A DNA stretch of 64,000 bases from Palsa-1248 sp963737835. Its GTDB lineage: Bacteria; Gemmatimonadota; Gemmatimonadetes; Gemmatimonadales; Gemmatimonadaceae. The position numbers and the translations under genes were made by a program. The notes beneath the pieces are model-generated. The model did not search any database. It was not told the DNA's origin and was given only the letters and a program-made list of their open reading frames with translations. Shown here one piece after another: positions 57,087 through 64,000 of the stretch. Position 1 is the stretch's first letter, and each line of letters begins with the position of its first letter. The stretch is from NCBI GenBank assembly GCA_963737835.1, contig CAVTUH010000001.1:3658001-3722000 (forward strand). Direction: 5' to 3'.

Positions 57087-57512
57087 CTAGAACTTCTTCG
57101 TCCCGAACGCCGCGCGACTGGGTGGCACGTGCGCGATCTCCGCGAGGTCCTTGGTCAGCTGGGCCATGTCGAAGCCACTGGGCGCCTTCTTCTTGCCTGT
57201 GAGGAAATCCGTGCTGATGATCGTGTACGATTCGTCCGCGTACGCGTTGTAGAACTGCCAGCTCATGGACTTGATCGCGCCCCACGTGACGACGTAGACG
57301 TTGCGTTGGTCGTACGCGACCGCAGGAATGCAATGGCCGTTGTCCGGGTTCGGCGCAGCGTCGCCGACTGGCCCTTGCGGTGGTACGACCCACGGAATCG
57401 TCAGCAGGTTGGAGCTCGCCACCCACGCCCCTACCGGCTCCAGGCATCGAACGATCAGTCGAGCTCGCATCGACGAACACACGGCCGCCGGCGGGGGCGC
57501 CGACGGCCGCAA
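57087..57512 (-). pseudogene. C-terminal remnant of a larger protein
   Basis: The first 35 codons are Arg/Ala-rich noise; the rest (LTIPWVVPPQGPVGDAAPNPDNG, then HCIPAVAYDQRNVYVVTWGAI, in pieces) reads like the end of a structured protein with a His-Cys pair and a YVVTWG strand, reminiscent of papain-like or C39-like domains. No start or N-terminal domain in this frame. Probably the tail of the lipoprotein next to it, after a deletion or frameshift. Confidence 0.45.
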
Positions 57513-57527
57513 CGTCCGCGATATGCG

Positions 57528-57785
57528 TCACTGCGCGTTCACGCATGAGACCAGCTTCTCTGGTTGTGCGGCGCGGGCTGCCGACGGGCCATGAATAGCC
57601 TCGACAATCGTGTCACCGTGCACGCCTGGCAGGCTCCCCTTCGTGCACGCGCCGAGTGGCTGGACGGGAGCAAGTGGAGTCGCGACCACGGGACGGACGC
57701 CGGTCGGATCGGCGCCACACGCGCCGAGCGCGACCGAGGCGGCGATCAACACGAGCGCCGCGGAGAACCGCTGGTGACTGGACAT
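57528..57785 (-). pseudogene. Short lipoprotein, perhaps the 5' end of the adjacent remnant
   Basis: 85 residues: lipoprotein signal with lipobox LGAC, then a Pro/Val-rich linker and a stop at 57528. The next frame resumes 15 bp later with the conserved-looking tail described for 57087-57512. One broken gene is the simplest reading, but an independent small lipoprotein is possible. Confidence 0.5.
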
Positions 57786-58142
57786 GTGACCTCCCTGATT
57801 GAAACGGTGAAGGAGCAGTCGTGACCGGAAATCCGTGAATGGCCCGAAGCAGTGCGGGGGTCCTCGTGCGATCGCCTCAGGCTTCGGGATCCAATCTGCG
57901 GTGGGCCCGTGTCGTCACTGTGAGGCGGGCGTTACCGGAGCGTTCCCGCTAGGCGCGGTCAGGCTGGCGCGCTAATTTGGCTCCGCCGGATGACAGAGGG
58001 GCGCAGGATTCGGGATCGGGATTCGGGATCAAGACCGCCAGGGGATTCGCAGCGCGTCGCCAGTCGTTGAAGCGTCGCGGGGGACTGCTCGAGGAGGCAC
58101 GTGGCGCGGACTCGGGAACGTTCGCAAGGTGAGCGCGATCGA
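57786..58142. other. Intergenic region before the BTAD regulator
   Basis: No conserved frame. It contains a direct repeat GGATTCGGGATC (58006-58017 and about 58019-58030) of the same style as the other short intergenic repeats. Confidence 0.45.
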
Positions 58143-58866
58143 ATGAGACTCCGCGTCCTCGGCGGCGTCCAGTTCATCGCGACGGATGGCCGGTCGCTCG
58201 ACGAACTCATTGCGCAGACCAAACCGCTCGCGCTGCTCGCGTTCCTCGTGCTGGCCGAGCCCCACGGCTTTCATCGACGTGACACATTACTTGGCCTTTT
58301 CTGGCCCGAGCTCGAATGAGACGCACGCGCGTGGGGCCCTTCGCAAAGCGATCCATGGGCTTCGTCACGGGCTCGGCGACCAGGTGCTGGAATCCCGCGG
58401 CGAGGAGGAGATCGGTATCGCCGCGGGATCACTCTGGTGTGATGCGGTGGAGTTCACCGACGCGATCGCCGCAGGCCACGTCGCGCAGGCACTCGACGTA
58501 TATCGTGGCGATCTCCTGCCCGGGCTATTCGTACGCGAGGCCGCTCAATTCCAGGAGTGGCTCGAGCAGACGCGAGCGCGATACCAAAAACAGGCAGCGA
58601 CGGCCGCGTGGATTCTGGCGGAGCGGTCCGAGGCCGACGACCGCGAAACCATCGCTGCCGACTGGGCGCGCCGGAGCGTCGCGCTCGCGCCGCTCGACGA
58701 ACGGCTCGTTCGCAAGACGCTCGCGCTTCTCGGTCGCGTGGGCGATCGCGCGGGTGCCGTTACGCTATACGAAGCGTTTCAATCACGACTGAGGCGCGAC
58801 TTCGACGTGCAGCCTGCGCCCGAGACCACCGCACTCATTCGCCAGATTCGGAACAGATCGAGCTAA
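58143..58866 (+). pseudogene. BTAD/SARP-type transcriptional regulator, one frameshift
   Basis: The N-terminal OmpR-type winged helix (LRVLGGVQFIATDGR, KPLALLAFLVLAE, RDTLLGLFWPELE) is in one frame to 58319. The rest of the domain (THARGALRKAIHGLRHGLG) and the bacterial transcriptional activator TPR domain (ALDVYRGDLLPGLF, LAPLDERLVRKTLALLGRVGDR) are in another. The switch is near 58314, a one-base loss in CTCGAATGAG. ATG 58143 start. Such regulators often sit beside Ser/Thr kinases, as here. Without repair only the truncated winged helix is made. Confidence 0.8.
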
Positions 58867-59171
58867 GCGGATCTCCCGAGCGGGGCGCGTAGCACGGCCT
58901 GAAGCAGTGGCCGTGCAGCACTGGGCCCGCCCCGCGAAACCGAACACAGCACAATGGGGCAAAGGTCCTATCTCAATCGGCGCGCCGGCCGCATAAACAC
59001 CCATCGCCGCGAGCGGAGTGTGCTGTGTCGATGTTCGCATCACCCGCACTACCCCTTGGACACGTGCCGCATCTCGTGATGCCGCTACTAGGCGCATCTG
59101 CCGTTGGGCAGTACTGTATGGGGGTCGGGACCCTCAGTGACGGGGCGGGTGGCCTGGACCTGGTGCCGCTC
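58867..59171. other. Intergenic region between BTAD regulator and kinase
   Basis: About 300 bp. The kinase frame is open from 59025, but the first 49 codons are not conserved-looking; otherwise nothing recognised. Confidence 0.4.
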
Positions 59172-61871
59172 ATGAGCGCAATCAGCGACCGATACGTCTT
59201 CGAACGCGAGCTGGGACGAGGCGGCATGGCGACGGTCATGCTCGCGCGCGATCTCGTCCAGGATCGCCTTGTCGCGGTCAAGATCCTCCGCCCGGAACTC
59301 GCTGGCGCGCTCAGCCACCAGCGATTCCTGCGCGAGATGCATTTGACCGCACAATTGCAACATCCGCACATCGTCCCGCTGTACGACTCGGGCATCGCGG
59401 ACGACGTGCCCTTCTACGTCATGCCATACGTCGACGGAGAGTCCCTCCGGGCGCGACTGGACCGTCAGAAACAGCTGCCGGTGCCGGACGCCGTTCGGGT
59501 CGCGACTGACATCGCATCGGCGCTGGAATACGCGCACGCCCGGGGGCTGGTACATCGCGACATCAAGCCCGAGAACGTGCTGCTCACCGGCGGTCACGCG
59601 CTGCTCGCCGACTTCGGCGTCGCCCGAGCCGTCACTGAGGCAGCTGAGGACCGGCTCACGTCGACCGGGCTGGCGGTGGGAACGCCGGCCTATATGAGTC
59701 CCGAGCAGGCGAGCGGCGACCGCAACGTCAATGCACGGACGGACATTTACAGCTTGGGGTGCGTGCTGTTCGAGATGCTCGCAGGCATCCCCCCGTTCGT
59801 TGGGCCGACGCCCCAAGCGGTTGCCGCGCGCCGATTGGCTTCGAACGCGCCGCCGCTCCGCGAGCTGAGGCCGACCGCGTCGCCTGCACTGGCGACGACA
59901 GTTGCACGCGCGCTCGAGCGTGTCCCGGCCGATCGGTTTTCCAGCGCGCAGGACTTCGCTACGGCGTTGGACAACGCCATTGCGAACCCAATGTCTACGG
60001 GTCGTGCGCCGTCCGGCGCGCGCGCCTGGCGCTTGGTCGCCGTTGGCTTGGGCGTGGTGGCTCTGGTCGGGGCAGGTACCGTCGCGGCACGTAGCATGTT
60101 TCGTCACTCGTCGGTCGAGGAACAGGTCGCGCGTGGCAAACACGCATTGGCGACGCTACGCCTCTCGGACGCACGCCGCGATCTGGCTGGGGCGCTCGCT
60201 CGCGATCCCACAAACCCTGCGGCGAATCTCTGGCTTGCGCAGACGGGCGCGATCGTCGGGACGGACTCGATTCCGGAGTGGCCGCAGGCGGCACGGCTCG
60301 CCGCGGTGAAGGCCACCGCATTCGACAGTGTTGATCGATTGCGCGCGCGGGCGCTGCTCGTGATGTCAGAAGACCACACCGCCCAGGGATGTGATGCAGC
60401 CCGGCCAGTCGTGGACGCCGCGCCCGCCGACGTCCCCGCGCTGCTCATGCTCGCCGACTGCGTGGCCGGTGACGACGTCGTCGTTCACGACTCCCACACG
60501 GCCTCCGGATGGCGATACCGCTCGAGCGCGGAGGGCACGGTGCGCCTGTATCAACGGCTCATTCATGAGTACCCGGCGATCGCACCTGCGCGGGGGCTCG
60601 TGTTCTCCCGTCTTTCGCAGCTGCTCATCACGACACCCAATGTGTATCGGCCGGGGCGACCGGTGTCGTCGAGGGATACGCTCTTTGGCGCATTTGGCAG
60701 CATCGCGGGTGACACGCTGGTGTTCATACCGTACCCGTTGAGTGAGCTCAAGGTGGGTGGTCGTGGCGCAGCGGCTGCAACGGCGTACGCCGGCCTCAGT
60801 CGGCAACGCGAGCTGCTCCGATCGGCCGCTCTCGAGTGGGCCCGAGACTTCCCCGACGACCCGCTCGCGCATTTACAGCTCGCGAATGCGCTCGAATCGA
60901 CTGGGGAAATTGGAGCCTCATCGCCGAACGCACCTTCGGCTCTCGTCGAAGCCGGTCGGGCGCGGGCACTCTTCGGCTCGGGTGCACCGACCGCTGTGCG
61001 GCTGAACCTGTCCGGGCTGCTCGGTCGGTTGCTCATCAAGAGCGGGCAGTTCGCTGCGGCGAGTGCGTTCATCGATTCCACGCTCGGTGGAGATGTCCCG
61101 CACACAGCAGAGGAGGGCGACTCGCTCGTAGGCATGGCGGCGATCGCGGGGCGGCTCCACGAGACCTTCGTGTTGCTGACCATCGACTCTTCGGAGGATA
61201 TCCAGCTCGCGGAGGGGCGCCCATACCACGTCCCACCCGCACTGGGCACCGCCCAGGAGGCCCTTGAGGTCGAAGCAACCCTCGGCGGTCCAGCTGACAG
61301 CAGCCAAGCTTATCGGCAGGCGGTCGATCGACTGCTCGCCCTGTATACCAGCGATGCGGAGCGGGTGGAGGTCCGCAATGCGTTGATTGGACGATCAATG
61401 AGTCTGGCGGCGCCCATCGTCGGTCCTGCGGCCGTCGCCGGGCTGGACAGCACTGGCAATTACCTCATCCGCCTCGAGCAGCTGCTGGCTGCCGGCGACC
61501 GGAGCCAACTGCGAACCGAGTTCAACGCGCTCGCCAATCTGCGGCGCCATTCGTGGCCTGGCGCGACCAGCTTCGACGCGACGTACATCGAATCATGGGT
61601 GCGAAGTGCCGCAGGTGACACGGCGGGAGCGATCGCCCAACTCGATCAAACGCTGGACGCACTACCCGGAACGGGGAATCAGTTTCTGCGTGACGCGCCC
61701 CTCGCCGGATCGCTGCCGCGCATGATGATACTCAGGGTGGATCTCGATTCGCATGGACGCGACCTCGAGCGCCAACATTGGGCTCGGGCCGTCTGCGACT
61801 TGTGGTCGCACGCGGATGACGTGCTTCAAGTGGATCGGCGCAGAATGTGCTCGGTCGCCGGTCGGCGGTGA
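59172..61871 (+). CDS. Membrane Ser/Thr protein kinase with large C-terminal repeat domain
   Basis: 899 residues from ATG 59172 (upstream starts at 59118 and 59025 possible). Hanks-type kinase: GRGGMATVMLA (Gly loop), VAVKIL (Lys), HRDIKPEN (catalytic Asp about 129), DFGVA (about 147), GTPAYMSPEQ. One membrane helix near 286-306 (LVAVGLGVVALVGAGTVAA). The outer about 590 residues are helical and TPR-like (ARGKHALATLRLSDARRDL, ASPALATTV and on). Domain layout is the common Gemmatimonadota/Acidobacteria type. Sits beside a BTAD regulator, a plausible target, and a lipoprotein 24 bp downstream. Confidence 0.9.
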   Translation: MSAISDRYVFERELGRGGMATVMLARDLVQDRLVAVKILRPELAGALSHQRFLREMHLTAQLQHPHIVPLYDSGIADDVPFYVMPYVDGESLRARLDRQKQLPVPDAVRVATDIASALEYAHARGLVHRDIKPENVLLTGGHALLADFGVARAVTEAAEDRLTSTGLAVGTPAYMSPEQASGDRNVNARTDIYSLGCVLFEMLAGIPPFVGPTPQAVAARRLASNAPPLRELRPTASPALATTVARALERVPADRFSSAQDFATALDNAIANPMSTGRAPSGARAWRLVAVGLGVVALVGAGTVAARSMFRHSSVEEQVARGKHALATLRLSDARRDLAGALARDPTNPAANLWLAQTGAIVGTDSIPEWPQAARLAAVKATAFDSVDRLRARALLVMSEDHTAQGCDAARPVVDAAPADVPALLMLADCVAGDDVVVHDSHTASGWRYRSSAEGTVRLYQRLIHEYPAIAPARGLVFSRLSQLLITTPNVYRPGRPVSSRDTLFGAFGSIAGDTLVFIPYPLSELKVGGRGAAAATAYAGLSRQRELLRSAALEWARDFPDDPLAHLQLANALESTGEIGASSPNAPSALVEAGRARALFGSGAPTAVRLNLSGLLGRLLIKSGQFAAASAFIDSTLGGDVPHTAEEGDSLVGMAAIAGRLHETFVLLTIDSSEDIQLAEGRPYHVPPALGTAQEALEVEATLGGPADSSQAYRQAVDRLLALYTSDAERVEVRNALIGRSMSLAAPIVGPAAVAGLDSTGNYLIRLEQLLAAGDRSQLRTEFNALANLRRHSWPGATSFDATYIESWVRSAAGDTAGAIAQLDQTLDALPGTGNQFLRDAPLAGSLPRMMILRVDLDSHGRDLERQHWARAVCDLWSHADDVLQVDRRRMCSVAGRR

Positions 61872-61895
61872 GAACAGGCCCTTCAAGGAGAGGAT

Positions 61896-62660
61896 ATGCC
61901 GAAGCGAGACCGCTATCACGCTGTGTTGTCCGCAGGCGCTGGAACCAGTCGCCGAGTCGTGTGCGCGGCCGCAGTCGTGTGTGTTGTGTCCGCGTGTCGG
62001 GAAGGGAAAAAACCGCCGCTGCCTCCTCCGGTGGTCAGGTCTTCTCCCTGGCTGACCTACGCGCCAGACCCGTCGCATCCAGAGTTCGCCGCTCAGGTGA
62101 GAGCGATCACCTTTTTGCCCAACACGCCATCGCACTACCCCATCCGATCATCGGACAGCTTGCCGATCCACCTGACCATCGCGTCGGAATCGGGTGCCTC
62201 AAAGCTCCAGGGCGAGCCAAACGGCTCGATGACGACCGACGCGCCGACGACCGGGACCTACCCCGTGAGGGTGATGGCGATCATCGGCAACGCGGATACC
62301 ACCACGCTCCCGGACCTGCCCCTACAGCCCAATATGCCGGACTCCGTCATCGTCTGGTGGGTCGACATCTCCGGCGGCGCGACGAACTGGAGAAAGTGGC
62401 AGTCTCACTACATCTTGGTGGACACGAACCACACCCATCAAAGCCCAGTTATACAAACGCTTGCGACTGACAGCGCGTTTGCCTGGCACGCGGATTCGAC
62501 GGTCCCGAGCGCACCAACGGCGGACTGGGACAAGCACCTCGTCTTTGGGTTCGATACTGCTGGCAAACACGGCGGTGGCGGACATGGCCACTTCAAGATG
62601 GCGGTCCACTCGACGTGGGTCAGCTGCGGCGGCGGGTGCTGCAATGGGGCGGTGCGTTGA
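61896..62660 (+). CDS. Lipoprotein of unknown function
   Basis: 254 residues with AAGGAGAGG upstream and lipobox VVSAC. Beta-rich mature part; His-rich near the C-terminus (GKHGGGGHGHFKMAVH) and ending SCGGGCCNGAVR, with three Cys in five positions. A metal site is possible. 24 bp after the kinase gene, so probably co-transcribed. Confidence 0.7.
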   Translation: MPKRDRYHAVLSAGAGTSRRVVCAAAVVCVVSACREGKKPPLPPPVVRSSPWLTYAPDPSHPEFAAQVRAITFLPNTPSHYPIRSSDSLPIHLTIASESGASKLQGEPNGSMTTDAPTTGTYPVRVMAIIGNADTTTLPDLPLQPNMPDSVIVWWVDISGGATNWRKWQSHYILVDTNHTHQSPVIQTLATDSAFAWHADSTVPSAPTADWDKHLVFGFDTAGKHGGGGHGHFKMAVHSTWVSCGGGCCNGAVR

Positions 62661-62692
62661 GCCCGTGGGGAGGGGGAGGAGAACGGCAGCAA

Positions 62693-63538
62693 TGACCGCA
62701 TCGATCGATCTCGATCGGTATTGTTCCCGCATCGGATACGAAGGCGACCGGCGTCCAACGCTGGACACGCTCGCCGCAGTACATCTCGGCGCACGCGCGC
62801 GCGATCCCATTCGAGAACCTGGACCCGCTCTTGGGGGTGGTGCCGCAGCTCGACGCGGCCTCACTCGAAGAGAAGCTCGTCCGGCAACGTCGTGGCGGCT
62901 ACTGCTTCGAGCACAACTTGCTGTTCCGTCACGCCCTGGAAGCCCTGGGCTTTCACGTCACGAGCCTCGCGGCGCGCGTGATGTGGTATGGATCGTCGGG
63001 CGCCCTGCTTCCACGGAGCCATATGCTCCTGCGCGTCGACCTGCCGGACGGCCCATACGTCGCGGACACCGGGTTTGGCAATCTCACGCTCACCGCGCCG
63101 CTGGCGTTCGTGCCGGATGTCATTCAGAGGACACCGCACGAACCCTTTCGCCTGACGTCGCCTCGGAGTGGGTTCTACCGGATGGAAGCCCAGCTCGCGT
63201 CAGAGTGGAAGGCGCTGTACGAGTTCGACCTCCAGGAGCAGGAGCTCATCGACTATGAGGTCGTGAACTGGTACCTCTCGACCAACACTCGGTCGCATTT
63301 CATACGAGATCTCGTCGCTGCTCGGGCCGGTCATGATCGCCGCTACGCCCTGCGCAACACGAGTCTTGCTGTTCACCACGTCGGCGGGTGGACCGATCGC
63401 CGCACGGTGTCGACGGTCACCGAGCTCAAGGAGGTCCTTGTGGGACCGCTCGGCCTCACCCTCCCCGATCACCCCGATGTCGATCGCGTGCTCGATCGCG
63501 TGCTGCGATCGGCCACCACACCGACCGTTAATACCTGA
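62693..63538 (+). pseudogene. Arylamine N-acetyltransferase, one frameshift
   Basis: NAT family: acetyl-CoA dependent acetylation of arylamines/hydrazines. Catalytic triad is visible: Cys in RRGGYCFEHN, His in SHMLLRV and Asp in VADTGFG. The start (ATG 62693, IDLDRYCSRIGYEG) is in one frame; one extra base near 62790 (GGCGCAC) shifts the reading, and HARAIPFENLDPLLG resumes in another frame that then runs intact to 63538. Repaired length is about 281 residues, typical. Confidence 0.85.
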
Positions 63539-63571
63539 AGGTACGCCCAGTTACCCTGAACCCTTCACACC

Positions 63572-64000
63572 ATGCCTCTCACGCAGACCTCCACCCAGTC
63601 ACTCACGTTCCGCGAGTTGCTCGAGTACACCGCGACCGAAAACGAGCGGTGGGAGAGCTGGCTCGCCAAGCAGCCCGCGTCGATTCTTGACGTCGCGGTG
63701 GGCGAAGGGCGGACCGCGACGGTCCGCGGACTGCTGCAGCACATCTTCGCCGTCGAGCGGCGGTATGCCGACCGGCTGCAGGACCAGCCGGTGAGCGGGT
63801 ACGAGATCATCGACGCGACGAGCGTCGCGTCACTCTTTGCTGGTGGCCGCGACTCACGCGAGCGTCTCGAGCAGTACCTGGCAGCCGCAACCGACGACGA
63901 TCTCGGACGTCGTCTCGAGTTCCAGACGCTGACCGCCGGCAAGCAAGCAGCCAGTGCGCGCAAGATCGTCGCCCACACGCTGCTCCATGGCATCCGTCAC
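63572..64000 (+). CDS. DinB family protein, cut by the window end
   Basis: 143 residues to the edge. DinB/YfiT-like four-helix bundle: LTFRELLEYTATENERWESWL, LLQHIFAVERRYADRL with the first metal-type His, and HTLLHGIRH near the end with further His. Such proteins are damage-induced or thiol-transferase-like metalloenzymes. No stop before 64000. Confidence 0.85.
   Translation, partial: MPLTQTSTQSLTFRELLEYTATENERWESWLAKQPASILDVAVGEGRTATVRGLLQHIFAVERRYADRLQDQPVSGYEIIDATSVASLFAGGRDSRERLEQYLAAATDDDLGRRLEFQTLTAGKQAASARKIVAHTLLHGIRH

Noticed and set aside
59088..60143. Open frame of 351 codons antisense to the kinase
   Set aside because: The kinase on the opposite strand has all catalytic motifs; this frame has none.

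Overview
The window looks like chromosome from a GC-rich, Gram-negative soil-type bacterium, most likely Gemmatimonadota or a close relative. Reasons: an outer membrane TonB-dependent receptor with a SusD partner, many lipoproteins and signal peptides, Big_2 and IPT/TIG secreted proteins, a MacAB-type exporter, a one-piece Ser/Thr kinase with a C-terminal repeat region beside a BTAD regulator, and PdxR/MocR and ArsR-SRPBCC pairs. This taxonomic reading rests on gene style only. No rRNA, tRNA, CRISPR array, IS transposase or phage gene was seen.

Region 1 (about 0.4-19.4 kb) is one functional island for scavenging peptides and amides: susC-susD-cocE; an M24 prolidase-like peptidase; a serine beta-lactamase-like hydrolase, a PBP4-type DD-peptidase and a second beta-lactamase-like hydrolase joined by ATGA overlaps; an FCD-type GntR regulator; and an alpha/beta hydrolase, a D-aminoacylase and an amidase. 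A palindrome TTGCATGCAA (or a one-base variant) sits in the intergenic space before every transcription unit, so the island looks like a local regulon, probably of the GntR protein. Nearly every gene is broken by several frameshifts, yet catalytic motifs survive in the shifted frames. This means very recent decay or locally poor sequence; several shifts fall in runs of 5-6 C or G.

Region 2 (19.8-22.4 kb) holds two antitoxin-like modules, each with a repeated operator: HEPN plus MNT nucleotidyltransferase, and a winged-helix regulator with three 14-bp palindromes at 20-bp spacing followed by a truncated partner. Region 3 (22.5-27.7 kb) has three secreted proteins. Region 4 (27.8-31.9 kb) is a graveyard of small accessory genes (pRiA4b Orf3-like with a nonsense codon, DUF2442/DUF4160, a truncated Tat hydrolase, a cut HigA) around an intact AlaX-type editing protein.

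Region 5 (32-64 kb) is mostly intact housekeeping and envelope genes: branched-chain aminotransferase, a gluzincin-like lipoprotein, a MacAB-like exporter, DUF1080, acetamidase/formamidase, a DUF167 protein, a Big_2 lipoprotein, PdxR-like regulator, an LVIVD protein, AlkB, cupin, a membrane patatin, MmcQ/YjbR, ArsR-SRPBCC, BTAD regulator (frameshifted), Ser/Thr kinase, arylamine N-acetyltransferase (frameshifted) and DinB (cut by the window end). Intergenic spaces here carry families of 7-8-bp tandem repeats, some arranged as composite palindromes resembling MITE/REP elements, and a 20-bp perfect REP palindrome.
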